Assembly (NCBI RefSeq): GCF_013410345.1
Contig: NZ_JACCFJ010000001.1
Location: 5,131,001-5,195,000 of the forward strand
Length of the DNA stretch: 64,000 nt
From: Saccharopolyspora hordei
Lineage (GTDB): Bacteria; Actinomycetota; Actinomycetes; Mycobacteriales; Pseudonocardiaceae
Reading direction: 5' to 3'
The translations under genes and the position numbers were made by a program. The first letter of the stretch is position 1. Every line of letters starts with the position of its first letter. The notes beneath the pieces were generated by a model, which saw only the letters and a list, made by a program, of their open reading frames with translations, searched no databases and was not told the origin of the DNA. Below are positions 16,199-28,100 of the stretch, piece by piece.

Positions 16199-17902
16199 GT
16201 GACTGACATCGCACCGGGGACCGAGCGGGACGAGCGCACCACCTCCGGGGATCCCCCGCGCCCGAGTCCGCTGCACCGCTACGGACCGCTGCTGCTCGGG
16301 CTGTCGGCGATCGTGCCGCCGCTGATGATGCTCCGCGAAGTGCTGCGCTACCCGCAGATGCACTTCTACGACTACTGGTGGGTGCTGCTCGACATCACCA
16401 ACGACGACGGCACGCTGCGGCCGGAAGCGCTCCTCGGGTTCCGCAACGAGCACCCGTTCGTGCTGCCCAGCCTGCTGTTCTGGCTCAGCGCCCGCTACGG
16501 CAACGGCCTCAACCAACCGCTGGGCCTGCTGATCATCGCCTTCGGCGTGGTCAGCGTGCTGCTGGTCTGGGCGATGCTGCCCCGGTCGCTGAACCGCTGG
16601 CAGCGGGCCGGCCTGGTGGCGGCCAGCTCGACGCTGGTGTTCAACCCGCACGGCATCCACAACTACGTCCGCTCGATGAGCGGGGCGTCCTGGCTGCTGG
16701 CGCTGGCGCTGGTGCTCGCGGCCCTGCTGGCGGTGCAGCGCGGGCACCGGCTGTGGGCGGTCGCCTTCGGCCTGCTGGCGTCGATCAGCTACGGCACCTC
16801 GTTCGCGGTGTGGCCGGCGCTGGCCCTGGTGGCGTGGCTGCGCGGCGACCGGCGCCGGTGGGTGGCGACGCCGCTGGTGGTCGGGGCCGTCGTGGTGCTG
16901 ACCTGGCTGGTGCTGCGCGGTCCGCAGGGCGGCGGGGGCTCCTCACCCACCGACGACCCGGCGCAGGCCCTGCTGGCCGGGCTGAGCATGCTCGGCATGG
17001 TGTGGACCGGGACCGAACCCGCGATCGCGCTCATCGCGGGGGTGGCCGGGCTGGCGGCGCTGGTGGCGCACGCGCAGCAGACGCCGGAGCAGCGGCGCAG
17101 CGCGGCGCCCTGGTGGGGCCTGGCGCTCTACGCCGTCGGGTGCGCGGTGATGATCTCCGGTTCGCGCGCCGCGTTCGGCGAGTCGGCCGGGCTGCAGAGC
17201 CGGTACAACAGCATGACCGCGGCGCTGTGGATCGCACTGCTGGTGATCGTGGTCGCCTGGCCGAAGCTGCCGAAGCTGCGCACCGTCATCGTCGGCGGCA
17301 CCGTGCTGGCCACCGTCGCGCTCGGCGCGCCGATGGCGCAGAGCGTCCGCGCCGACGCCCCGAACCAGGAGCTGCTGGCCATCGCGGCGCGCATCGAGCA
17401 CCCGGACGCCTTCGCCGACCGGTTCCCGGAACCGGAGCGCCTGCTGCCGCGGCTGAAGGCGCTGGGCCACTACCCGTTCTCGCCCGAGTTCAGCCTCGGC
17501 TGCCCGGACGGCCTGGAGATCGGCGACCGGGTCAGCACCGCGACCTGGCGCACGCCCAGCGACGGCGTGTTCCGTGAACCCCGCCCGGACGGTCGGGACG
17601 TGATCCTCAACGTGGAGACCGACCAGGTGCACGGCGGGGCGCGGATGCTCGAGGGCTGGGCCATCTCGGGCATCGAGCGCGCCCGCTGCGTCGCCGTGCT
17701 CGACCAGAGCGGCACGGTCGTCGGCGGCGGTGTCGTGGACATCCCGCGCTCGGACGCCGAAGCGCAGACGCCGGGCATCGAGATCGGTCTCGGCTTCGAA
17801 GCGGTCGCCCCGGCCCAGCCGGGCCCGCTGCGCGTCGCCTTCCACTTCCCCGACGGCTGGTGGATCCGGCCCCTCACCGAAAGCCCGCAGGTCGTGTCAT
17901 GA
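16199..17902 (+). CDS. Polytopic membrane protein, probable GT-C type glycosyltransferase
   Basis: The 567-residue protein has about ten transmembrane helices in residues 30-400, then a soluble C-terminal domain of about 160 residues. The first long loop carries the acidic pair region MHFYDYWWVLLDITNDD right after helix 1, which is where GT-C enzymes keep their catalytic Asp; EHPFVLPSLLFW follows. It overlaps a GT2 gene by 4 nt (ATGA). GT-C enzymes take sugars from polyprenyl-phosphate donors, and GT2 enzymes of the next type make such donors, so the two probably act in sequence on a cell-surface glycan or glycolipid. No exact family is recognised. GTG at 16199 gives an N-terminus that leads straight into helix 1. 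Confidence 0.65.
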   Translation: MTDIAPGTERDERTTSGDPPRPSPLHRYGPLLLGLSAIVPPLMMLREVLRYPQMHFYDYWWVLLDITNDDGTLRPEALLGFRNEHPFVLPSLLFWLSARYGNGLNQPLGLLIIAFGVVSVLLVWAMLPRSLNRWQRAGLVAASSTLVFNPHGIHNYVRSMSGASWLLALALVLAALLAVQRGHRLWAVAFGLLASISYGTSFAVWPALALVAWLRGDRRRWVATPLVVGAVVVLTWLVLRGPQGGGGSSPTDDPAQALLAGLSMLGMVWTGTEPAIALIAGVAGLAALVAHAQQTPEQRRSAAPWWGLALYAVGCAVMISGSRAAFGESAGLQSRYNSMTAALWIALLVIVVAWPKLPKLRTVIVGGTVLATVALGAPMAQSVRADAPNQELLAIAARIEHPDAFADRFPEPERLLPRLKALGHYPFSPEFSLGCPDGLEIGDRVSTATWRTPSDGVFREPRPDGRDVILNVETDQVHGGARMLEGWAISGIERARCVAVLDQSGTVVGGGVVDIPRSDAEAQTPGIEIGLGFEAVAPAQPGPLRVAFHFPDGWWIRPLTESPQVVS

Positions 17903-18858
17903 CGTCACCCGAAGTGTCGCTGCTGACCCCGGCGAAGAACGAGCGGGACAACTTGCCCCGGCTGTTCGCCGAGATCAGCGAGGCCATGGAGCAGCAGGAA
18001 CGCAGCTGGGAGCTGCTGGTCGTCGACGACGGCAGCACCGACGACAGCTGGCAGGTGATCACCGAGCACGCCGCCCGGGACCCGCGGATCCGCGGCATCC
18101 GCCTGCGCCGCAACTTCGGCAAGGCGGCGGCGCTGGCCGCCGGGGTCGCCGAGGCCCGCGGCGAGCTGCTGGTCACGCTGGACGCCGACCTGCAGGACGA
18201 CCCCGCCGAGATCCCCCGGCTGCTGGCCGAGCTGGACTCCGGGGCCGACCTGGTCAGCGGGCACAAGGCGAACCGGCAGGACCCGCTGGGCAAGCGGCTG
18301 CCGTCGAAGGTGTTCAACTGGTTCACCGGGCTGATCACCGGCCTGAAGCTGTCCGACCACAACTGCGGGCTCAAGGCCGCGCGGACCGAGATCTACCGGC
18401 GGGTCCCGCTGTACGGGGAGCTGCACCGCTACATCCCGGCGCTGGCGCACCAGCTGGGCTACCGGGTCTCCGAGCTGGCCGTGCACCACCGGCCGCGCCT
18501 GCACGGCACGTCCAAGTACGGCCTGGAGCGCTACCTGCGCGGAGCGCTGGACCTGCTCACGGTGGTCACGCTGACCCGCTACGGGCGGCGCCCGGCGCAC
18601 CTGTTCGGCGGGCTGGGGATGCTGGCCGGGACGATCGGCACGCTCATCCTGCTGTACCTGACCGGCGTGTGGGTGTTCACCGACCAGCCGATCGGGACCC
18701 GGCCGCTGCTGACCCTCGGCATCCTGCTGGAGGTCTTCGCGGTGCAGATGGTCTCGGTGGGGCTGCTCGCCGAGCTCGTGCTGCACCGCACCGGCCGGGA
18801 GCGCGACGTCGAGGTCCTGGTGTCCGACCAGACCCCGGTCACCCGCTCCGCCGCCTAG
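17899..18858 (+). CDS. Glycosyltransferase family 2 protein (DPM1/GtrB-like)
   Basis: The 319-residue protein starts with a GT-A domain: VSLLTPAKNERDNLPRLF, LLVVDDGSTDDSW (nucleotide-sugar site) and VTLDADLQDDPAEIP with the metal-binding DADLQDD. Then come LHRYIPALAHQLGYRVSELAVHHRPR and GTSKYGLERYLRGALDLLT, typical of polyprenyl-phosphate sugar synthases such as GtrB and dolichol-phosphate mannose synthase. Two C-terminal membrane helices (about 232-254 and 267-292) follow. It probably charges polyprenyl phosphate with a sugar on the cytoplasmic side for the membrane enzyme encoded just upstream (ATGA overlap). The sugar is unknown. Confidence 0.9.
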   Translation: MTSPEVSLLTPAKNERDNLPRLFAEISEAMEQQERSWELLVVDDGSTDDSWQVITEHAARDPRIRGIRLRRNFGKAAALAAGVAEARGELLVTLDADLQDDPAEIPRLLAELDSGADLVSGHKANRQDPLGKRLPSKVFNWFTGLITGLKLSDHNCGLKAARTEIYRRVPLYGELHRYIPALAHQLGYRVSELAVHHRPRLHGTSKYGLERYLRGALDLLTVVTLTRYGRRPAHLFGGLGMLAGTIGTLILLYLTGVWVFTDQPIGTRPLLTLGILLEVFAVQMVSVGLLAELVLHRTGRERDVEVLVSDQTPVTRSAA

Positions 18859-18897
18859 CGCCGGACGGCCGCGCGGCCCGTCGTCGCCCCCTCACCC

Positions 18898-18915
18898 GAT
18901 CTTCGAGTGAAGATC
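18898..18915. other. Inverted repeat upstream of the arabinosyltransferase gene
   Basis: GATCTTC-GAGT-GAAGATC has perfect 7-bp arms, 103 nt before the emb start and 40 nt after the GT2 stop. It may be a short terminator or an operator. It stands out because it is AT-richer than its surroundings. Confidence 0.35.
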
Positions 18916-19017
18916 AACTACTGCGGGGTCACAGCCCGGCGACCAGGCGGTAACGGCGCGCCCGCGCCCGGGGGTGCGCTCATCCGCGGGCCACCGCACC
19001 CCCGTAAGGTGCAGCGC

Positions 19018-22000
19018 GTGCACTCGGCGAAGCGACTTCGGCTGTCTGCCGCGATCCTCGGAACCGTGGGAACGGTGCTCGCCCTGCTGATCCCGTTCCT
19101 GCCGGTCGAACACGACGTCAGCACGTTGAAGTGGCCGACCGCGGAGGGGACCAGATCGGTCTCCGCGCCGCTGGTCGCCTACTCCCCGGTGTGGCTGGAC
19201 GCGGAGGTGCCCTGCGCGTCCGTGCGGAGCCTCGACGAGCGCACCGACGGACCGGGCATGCTGCTGAGCACCAACCCGCCGTCCTCGGACTTCGGCAAGC
19301 TGACCGGCCTCGTGCTGCAGGTCGACAACGGCCAGGTCTCGCTGTTCACCAAGGGTCAGCAGGTCAGCACGGTCGACCTGCCGCCCGGCGACTGCACCAT
19401 CGCGCTGCGCGCCGACGGCGCGGGCACCACCGCCACCATCGGCGGCGAGCGGTGGGCGCACGTCACCGGTGACCAGCGGCCCCAGCTCACCGGCATCTAC
19501 TCCGACCTCGACAACGCGGTCGACGACGTCCGCGGGTTGTCCTTCGAGGCCCGCGTGGACAACCGGTTCAGCACCGAGCCCACGGTGCTCAAGGTCGTCG
19601 TGATCGCGCTGACCGTCGCGGCGTTCGTCGGCTCCGTGGTGTGCCTGCGGCGGCTGGACGTGCGCGCCGGGCGGCGACCGCCGCGCCTGGCCCCGGCCGG
19701 CTGGTGGAAGCCGACGCTGCGCGACGGCGCGGTGTACCTGACGCTGGGCGTCTGGTGGCTGATCGGGGCGATGACCTCCGACGACGGCTACGTCCTCAGC
19801 ATGGTGCGCTCGGAGGAGAGCGCCGGGTACGTCAGCAACTACTACCGCTGGTTCGCCAACCCCGAGTCGCCGTTCGGCTGGTTCTACGAGGTGTACGCGC
19901 TGTGGGTGCAGGTGTCCACGGCGACGCCGTGGGTGCGGCTGCCCGCGCTGCTCATGGGCGTGGTGTCCTGGCTGCTGATCAGCCGCGAGGTGCTGCCCCG
20001 GCTCGGCCAGCAGGTGCGGCGCTCCCACGCCGCCGGCTGGGCCGCGGCCGCGGTGTTCCTGGCCTTCTGGCTGCCCTACGACAACGGGCTGCGCGCCGAA
20101 CCGGTCGTGGTGCTGTTCTCCCTGCTGGCGCTGTGCGCGGTGGAGCGCGCCGTCGGGACCGGGCGGCTGATGCCCGCGGCCCTGGGCCTGGTCGGCGCGG
20201 CGCTGTCGGTGGGCGTCAACCCGCACGGCCTGGTCGCCGTGCTGCCCTACGTCGCCTCGTTCAAGCCGCTGTACCGGCTGGTGCGCAAGCGCGCCCACGA
20301 GTTCGGCTGGCTGCCGGTGCTGGCCCCGATCTCGGCGTCCGGGTTCGTCATCCTCACGCTGGTCTTCTCCGACCAGACCTTCCGGTCGGTGCTGGACTCG
20401 ATGGAGCTCAAGACCACCTTCGGCCCCAACGGCCGGTGGTACGAGGAGCTCAGCCGCTACAGCCTGCTGTTCAGCCAGAGCCCGGACGGGTCGCTGACCC
20501 GGCGGTTCCCGGTGCTGCTGGTGGTCCTGTGCCTGGTGACCTGCGCGGTCGTGCTGCTGCGCCGCAACCGCATCCGCGGCGCGGCGCTGGGTCCGAGCCG
20601 GCGGCTGCTGGCGGTCGTCGCGATGTGCTTCGGCGTGCTGGCGCTGACGCCCACCAAGCACACCCACCACTTCGGCATCTTCGCCGCCTTCGGCGGTGCG
20701 CTGGCCGCGCTGACCGCGCTGGCCACCAGCACCACGGTGCTGCGCTCGCGGCGCAACCGGGCGGCGTTCGTGGCCGGGCTGATGGTGATCCTGGCGTTCG
20801 CCGCCACCGGCCCCAACGCCTGGTGGTACGTCTCCGGCTGGGGCATCCCGTGGTTCGACAAGCCACCGTCGTTCCGCGGGTACAACTTCAGCACCCTGAT
20901 CCTGGTCTTCGCCGCGGTCGCGGGCGTCATCGCGCTCATCGAGCACCTGCGCATCGACGAGAACAACCCGAAGGTCGTCGACGAGAGCTGGAACACGGAG
21001 AAGCGGAGCCGGGCGCTGCGGCTGGGCACCGCGCCGCTGTCGGTGCTGTGCGCCCTGCTGGTGCTCGGCGAGCTGGCGGCCTTCGGCAAGGCCATCCACA
21101 AGCAGGAGGGCACCTACAACCTGGGCGTGGACAACATCAAGCAGCTGTCCGGGTCCAGCTGCGGGCTGTCCGACTACATCGACGTGGAGACCGATCCGCG
21201 GGCGAGCGTGCTGCCGGTCTCGGCCGAGCAGCCGACGGTGGCCGCGCCGGCGCGGGACGAGTCGCTGCCCGTCCCGCCGAAGCGGCTGGACGGTCACGAG
21301 ACCGCCGACCAGTACCTGCAGCCGAAGGAGACCGGTTTCTCCCGGCCCGGCGTCCCGTCCAACAACGGCCTCACCCCGGAGGAGCCGAACTGGAAGCCGC
21401 CGCACCAGTTCGGCGGGGACGACGCCCCGGCGTGGGGCAGCTACGACGAGGCCGGGCTCGGCACCGGCGAGCTGCGCACCCCCTGGTACGACCTGCCGGA
21501 GGAGGCGCTGCGCGGCGAGGTGCCGGTGGTGGTGAGCCTGGCCGGCGCGGAGACCGGGGCGAACTCGGTGGTGCTGGAGTTCGGCCGGGACACCGCCCGG
21601 GGCTTCCAGATCACCGGCCGCTACGCCGTCGAGCAGGGCCCACCGCCGGGCTGGCGCGACCACCGGTACACGCTGGGCGCCGAGGCCGAGGGCGCCACGA
21701 AGATGCGCGTGGTCGTGGTCGACCAGTCGCTCGGCGCGGAGGGCTGGGTGGCGGTGACCGCGCCGCGCGTGCCGAAGCTGACCAGCATGACCGAGCTCGT
21801 CGGCGACGCCCCGACGTTCGTGGAGTGGCCCGCCGCGCTGGTGCACCCGTGCCTGCGGATCTCCGGGCTCTACAACGGCATCGCCGAGATGCCGCGCTTC
21901 CGGGTGTCCGCCGGTGAGCTGGTGCGGGACATCGGCGAGGGCTGGTCGTCGCCGGACGCGGGCGGCCCGTTCGGCTGGCTCAAGGTGGCGTCGAGCGTCC

Positions 22001-22239
22001 GGGTCCTGCCGACCTACCTGCGCGGCGACCCGCAGCAGGACTGGGGTTCGCTCTACGTGGTGGACCCCTACGGCGTGGACGCGCTCCCCGCGGAGGCGGC
22101 GTTGGAGGTCCACCGGGAGACCCACTGGGGCACCTGGTCGCCAGGCCCGCTGACCCAGGCGGTGCAGCTGCCGAACGACGTGCCCAGCTCTGACGACCGC
22201 ACCGACATCCCCACCTTCGACACGCCGGAGCAGAACTGA
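19018..22239 (+). CDS. Arabinosyltransferase (EmbA/B/C family)
   Basis: The 1073-residue integral membrane GT-C enzyme transfers arabinofuranose from decaprenyl-phosphoryl-arabinose to cell-wall arabinan or lipoarabinomannan outside the cell. The family's N-terminal helix and periplasmic jelly-roll region come first (to about 230). Then comes TSDDGY with catalytic Asp255-Asp256 in the loop after the second helix, NYYRWFANPESPFGWFYE, many helices to about 700, and a large C-terminal carbohydrate-binding domain (about 710-1073; the WYDLPEEA and AALVHPCLRISG regions). The length matches Emb proteins. It is a single copy here rather than an embCAB set, so paralogues may lie elsewhere. GTG at 19018 is used because it starts just before helix 1. 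Confidence 0.93.
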   Translation: MHSAKRLRLSAAILGTVGTVLALLIPFLPVEHDVSTLKWPTAEGTRSVSAPLVAYSPVWLDAEVPCASVRSLDERTDGPGMLLSTNPPSSDFGKLTGLVLQVDNGQVSLFTKGQQVSTVDLPPGDCTIALRADGAGTTATIGGERWAHVTGDQRPQLTGIYSDLDNAVDDVRGLSFEARVDNRFSTEPTVLKVVVIALTVAAFVGSVVCLRRLDVRAGRRPPRLAPAGWWKPTLRDGAVYLTLGVWWLIGAMTSDDGYVLSMVRSEESAGYVSNYYRWFANPESPFGWFYEVYALWVQVSTATPWVRLPALLMGVVSWLLISREVLPRLGQQVRRSHAAGWAAAAVFLAFWLPYDNGLRAEPVVVLFSLLALCAVERAVGTGRLMPAALGLVGAALSVGVNPHGLVAVLPYVASFKPLYRLVRKRAHEFGWLPVLAPISASGFVILTLVFSDQTFRSVLDSMELKTTFGPNGRWYEELSRYSLLFSQSPDGSLTRRFPVLLVVLCLVTCAVVLLRRNRIRGAALGPSRRLLAVVAMCFGVLALTPTKHTHHFGIFAAFGGALAALTALATSTTVLRSRRNRAAFVAGLMVILAFAATGPNAWWYVSGWGIPWFDKPPSFRGYNFSTLILVFAAVAGVIALIEHLRIDENNPKVVDESWNTEKRSRALRLGTAPLSVLCALLVLGELAAFGKAIHKQEGTYNLGVDNIKQLSGSSCGLSDYIDVETDPRASVLPVSAEQPTVAAPARDESLPVPPKRLDGHETADQYLQPKETGFSRPGVPSNNGLTPEEPNWKPPHQFGGDDAPAWGSYDEAGLGTGELRTPWYDLPEEALRGEVPVVVSLAGAETGANSVVLEFGRDTARGFQITGRYAVEQGPPPGWRDHRYTLGAEAEGATKMRVVVVDQSLGAEGWVAVTAPRVPKLTSMTELVGDAPTFVEWPAALVHPCLRISGLYNGIAEMPRFRVSAGELVRDIGEGWSSPDAGGPFGWLKVASSVRVLPTYLRGDPQQDWGSLYVVDPYGVDALPAEAALEVHRETHWGTWSPGPLTQAVQLPNDVPSSDDRTDIPTFDTPEQN

Positions 22240-22245
22240 CCGAGC

Positions 22246-22279
22246 GGGGCGCGTCCCACCCCCTGGCGGGACGCGCCCC
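22246..22279. terminator. Bidirectional terminator between emb gene and the minus-strand operon
   Basis: Perfect 12-bp arms, GGGGCGCGTCCC (22246-22257) and GGGACGCGCCCC (22268-22279), with a 10-nt loop fill almost the entire 40-nt gap between two convergent stops. Confidence 0.8.
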
Positions 22280-22893
22280 TCAGCTCCGGCCGGTGCCGTC
22301 GACCACCGCGCGGACCGCGGGTCGGCGCAGGTAGAGCTGGGTGACCACCTGCAGCAGGACCAGCACCACGAGCCACTGCACCGTCGACAGCACCGGCACC
22401 AGGTCGATCGGCAGCGTGAACGCCAGCAGCACCTTCACGCCGGCCTCGGCGAGCAGCACCACGCCCCAGAGCACGGTCAGCACCCGCCACACGCGGCGGA
22501 ACGCCGCCGACTCCGCCCACTGCCGGTCCCAGTCGTCGTGCCACCCGGACCGGACCGCGAGCACCCGGCCGAGGGTGAACACGACCGGTCTGCCCAGCAG
22601 CGTGAGCAGCGCCCCCACCCCGCAGGCCGCCACCAGCCACGCGTCCTTGGCCAGCAGCACGCGCGGGCTGCCGGTGACGAACGACGTCGCGACGCTCAGC
22701 GCGACGACGACCAGCACGAACGCCGCGAACGGCTCGACCCGGCGGCGCACCAGCAGCCCGTGCAGCAGCCGCACCGCCGGGACGACCGCACTGACCAGCA
22801 GCGCCGCCAGCGGGTCGCACCCCAGCAGGCGCAGCCCGTAGTACAGCGCGATCGGCAGGCCGGCGTCGACGAGCACCAGCTGGACCTGCTGCC

Positions 22894-22897
<4 letters not shown>
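22280..22897 (-). CDS. VC0807-family-like integral membrane protein
   Basis: The 205-residue protein has about six transmembrane helices. It begins VQLVLVDAGLPIALYYGLRL and contains VSAVVPAVRLLHGLLVRRRVE and LGRPVVFTLGRVLAV, then a charged loop, SGWHDDWDRQWAESAAFRRVWR. This matches the VC0807-type family, whose members resemble intracellular-septation proteins; no function is proven. It overlaps the carboxylesterase gene by 4 nt and is the last gene of a TetR-esterase-membrane protein operon. It might serve as a permease or an envelope factor linked to the ester substrate. Confidence 0.72.
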
Positions 22898-24428
<1,531 letters not shown>

Positions 24429-24432
<4 letters not shown>

Positions 24433-25049
24433 GGCTGCTCCTGGGAGGCTCGGGTGGCGAGGTCGAACGTGGTCACGAGTTCACGGGCGTAGAGCTCCGT
24501 GTCGGTGTCGGTCTCCGCGCCGAGCCGCAGGGCGACGCCGTCCAGCGCGTGGCGCAGCGCCACCGCCATGACGTGCGGGTCGAAGTCCCGGAACTCCCCC
24601 GCTCGCTGCCCGGCGCGGAACAGCTCGGCGAGGGCTTCGACGTCACGCCGGTGCGGCAGCACCGGGTCGTCGCCGCGCTCGTTGATGAGGATCTCCGTGA
24701 GCGCGCGGAGCTGGTGGTGGTGGGTGCGGTAGAAGTCGATGCTCGCTTCGATGAACGCGCGGAGCCGGCCGCGCGCCGTGTCGGCGGCGTCGATGCGCGG
24801 CCCCACCAGCGCCTCGGCCGCCGCGTGGACGTCGGTGACGACCTGCCGCATCAGCTCGGCCTTGTTCGTGAAGTGGTAGGAGATCATGCCCGTGCTGCTC
24901 AGCCCGGCGCGCTGGGCGATCTGCCCGAAGGACGCGCGCGGGTAGCCGAGCTCGACGATCGTGTCGATGGCCGCCGCGACGATCTGCGCCCGCCTGCCCC
25001 GTTCGGTGAACGACCTGCCTTGCTCACCCGAGCTGGTATTTGCTCGCAT
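24429..25049 (-). CDS. TetR family transcriptional regulator
   Basis: The 206-residue protein has a TetR helix-turn-helix at about 18-65 (RRAQIVAAAIDTIVELGYPRAS, IAQRAGLSSTGMISYHFTNK), then a helical ligand domain. It is the first gene of the esterase operon. ATG at 25049 lies inside a perfect palindrome TTTGCTC-GCAT-GAGCAAA, so binding there would directly block the start region. TTG at 25055 would add two residues and is less likely. It probably represses itself and the esterase. Confidence 0.92.
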
Positions 25050-25078
25050 GAGCAAAACCTAGCACGGTTGAGCAAACC
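25039..25078 (-). promoter_or_regulatory. TetR operator overlapping the tetR start codon
   Basis: A perfect palindrome with 7-bp arms, TTTGCTC (25039-25045) and GAGCAAA (25050-25056), spans the ATG. A further half-site, TTGAGCAAACC, lies at 25068-25078. Spaced copies of GAGCAAA beside a TetR gene are typical of an autoregulatory operator. The assignment is by position and symmetry. Confidence 0.6.
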
Positions 25079-25126
25079 CGGCGACGACCTGCCGTCCTGC
25101 TCTGCTCGGGGACGGGCCGGAAAACG

Positions 25127-25164
25127 CCGAGGGCCGGTCCGTTCGGGAACGGACCGGCCCTCGG
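25127..25164 (-). terminator. Strong intrinsic terminator after the RNase E/G gene
   Basis: Perfect 18-bp arms (25127-25144 and 25147-25164, CCGAGGGCCGG...) have only 2 nt between them. On the minus strand the stem is followed by CGTTTT, a rare U-tract in this GC-rich genome. It starts 16 nt after the stop. Confidence 0.88.
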
Positions 25165-25179
25165 TGGGGAGCTGCTGGG

Positions 25180-28100
25180 TCAGCTCTCGACGGGCGGACC
25201 AGCGGGGCGCGACGCGGCCCGGCGGCCCGCCCGGCGGACCGGAGCGGCCGGGGCGACGTCGGGCAGCGAGGTGTCGTTCACCTGCGCCGGAGCGGCGGGC
25301 TTCTCGATCACCAGGGGCGCGACCGGGGCCCCGGCGCTGCCCGCGGCGCGGGTCGCCTTCCGCCGCCGACCGTTCGCGCTCGGCGCCACCTCCACCGCGT
25401 TCCGCGGCTCCGGCGCGGCCGCCGGCTGCGGGGTCGCGACGACCTCCGGCCGCTCGGCCTGCGTCGCCGCCTCGGGCTTCGCCTCCTCCGGCTTCGGCTG
25501 CTGGGGCTGCTCGGCCTTCGGCTGCTCGGTCTCGGTCTGCTCGGCCTTCGGCTCCGCGGCCTTCGGCTGCTCGGTCTTCGCGGCTTCGGCCTTCGGCTGC
25601 TCGGCCTCGACCTTCGCCTGCTCGGGCTCCGTGGCCTTCGGCTTCTCCGCCTCGGCCTTCGGCTTCTCCGACTCAGGCTGCGCGGCCTTCGCCCGCTCCG
25701 GCTTCTGCTGCGCGGCCTTCGCCCGCTCGGGCTTGGCGGCCTTGGCCGACTGCGCCTCGGACTCCCCAGCGGCCGCCTTCGCCTCGGCCGCCTTCGCCGC
25801 CTCCGCGACCTTGGCCACCTCGGCCTTCGCCGACTCGGTCTTCTCCGCGGCCTTCGCCGACTCCGCCTTGGCCTCGCCGGCCTGCTCGGTGTCGTGCTGC
25901 TTGCCGCGGTTGCGGTTGCGGCGGGAGCCGTTGCCCCCACCGTGGCCGCCGTTCGGGTGGTGGATCGGCTCGGTGGACACGAGCAGACCACGGCCGCGGC
26001 AGTGCTCGCAGGTGGTGCTGTAGGCCTCGAGCAGGCCGGTGCCGACCCGCTTGCGGGTCATCTGCACCAGGCCCAGCGAGGTCACCTCGGCGACCTGGTG
26101 GCGGGTGCGGTCCCGGCCCAGGCACTCGGTGAGGCGACGCAGCACCAGGTCGCGGTTGGACTCCAGCACCATGTCGATGAAGTCGATGACGATGATGCCG
26201 CCGATGTCCCGCAACCGGAGCTGGCGGACGATCTCCTCCGCCGCTTCCAGGTTGTTCCGGGTGACCGTCTCCTCGAGGTTGCCGCCCGAGCCGGTGAACT
26301 TGCCGGTGTTGACGTCGATGACCGTCATGGCCTCGGTGCGGTCGATCACCAGGTAGCCACCGGAGGGCAGCCAGACCTTGCGGTCCAGCGCCTTGGCGAT
26401 CTGCTCGTTGATCCGCTGCTCGGTGAACACGTCGTTCTTGCCGACGTGCTTGACCAGCCGCGGGGCCAGGTCGGGCGCGACGTGCTGGACGTAGGCCTCG
26501 ATGGTGTCCCAGGCCTCGTCGCCCTGGACCGTCAGCTGCGAGAAGTCCTCGGTGAACAGGTCGCGCACGACCTTGATCAGCAGGTCCGGCTCCTCGTAGA
26601 GCAGCTGCGGGGCCTGGGCGCCGGGAGCCTCGGCCTTCTCCTTGATGACCTCCCACTGCGCCTGGAGCCGCCGCACGTCGCGGTCCAGCGCCTCTTCGCT
26701 GGTGCCCTCCGACGCGGTGCGGATGATCACCCCGGCGTTGTCCGGGACGATCCGCTTGAGGATCTCCTTGAGCCGCTTGCGCTCGGTGTCCGGCAGCTTG
26801 CGGCTGATGCCGGTGGCGCCGCCGCCCGGCACGTACACCAGGAAGCGACCCGGCAGGCTGATCTGGGTGGTCAGCCGCGCGCCCTTGTGACCGACCGGGT
26901 CCTTGGTGACCTGCACCAGCACGCTGTCACCGGTCTGCAGCGCCTGCTCGATGCGGCGGGCCTTGCCGGCCAGCCCGGCGGCGTCCCAGTCGACCTCACC
27001 GGCGTAGAGCACCGCGTTGCGGCCGCGGCCGATGTCGACGAAGGCGGCCTCCATGCTGGGCAGCACGTTCTGCACGCGGCCCAGGTAGACGTTGCCGACC
27101 AGCGAGCCGGAGCCGGACGAGGTCACGAAGTTCTCGACGAGGACGTTGTCCTCGAGCACGGCGATCTGCGTCTGGTCGCCGTTCTGCCGGACCACCATCT
27201 TGCGGTCGACCGACTCGCGGCGGGCCAGGAACTCCGACTCCGACAGCACCGGGGCGCGGCGGCGGCCGGCCTCGCGGCCGTCCCGGCGGCGCTGCCGCTT
27301 GGCCTCCAGGCGGGTCGAGCCCTTGACCGCGCGGACCTCGTCGTCGCTGCTGTCCTGCCGGGTCTCGGGGGCCGGCTCGCGGACGTGCACGACGGTGTTC
27401 GGCGGATCGTCCTCGCGGGTGGCCGAGTCGTCGTCGGCGGAACCCTTGCGACGACGACGGCGGCGACGACGCCGGGTGGACGTGGTCGCGCCCTCACCGC
27501 TGGAGGACTCGGCGGCCGGCTGTTCCTGCTGCTCGGCGGCCTCCTCGGCGGGCTGCTCGGTGGCCTCGGTCGTCCCGGTGGCCTCGGTGGTGGTGGCGGT
27601 GTCGGTGGTCTCCGACTCACCACCCTCGTTGCTGGACTCGGCGTCCGCGCCGCGCCCGCGGCCACGTCCCCGGCGCCCGCGCCGACGGCGACGGCGACCG
27701 GAGCCCGAGCTCCCGGACTCCTCCTCGCTCCCGGTCGCCTCGGCCGGGGCCTCGGACTCGGTCTCGGTCGGCTCCTCCGCCGCAGCGGGCTCCGGCTCGG
27801 GCTTGGGCTCCTGCGGCGTCGGGGCCAGGAACATGGCCTCCGGCGCGGCGAAGACCGGCGTCAGCCCGGCCTGCGCGCCGCTCGTCGGCGTCGTCGGTTC
27901 CGGCTCGGGGCTCGGGCTGGCCGGCGCGAACTGCGGCGTGGGCACGGCCGGGGTCGGCTTCTCGGCCGCGGCCTCCGGCTGCGCCGACCCGGTCTGCTCC
28001 GGCTGGGCGGACTCGGCCTGCTCCCCCTCGGCCTGCTCACCGTCGGCCGAGGCCTCCGACTCGGCCAGCAGGTCCGGGTTCATGGCCTGCACGACCCGCA

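Noticed and set aside
18892-22125. Minus-strand open frame of over 1000 codons opposite the arabinosyltransferase
   Set aside because: The product is Gln/His/Arg-rich low complexity, typical of antisense of high-GC3 genes; the plus strand has a full Emb protein.
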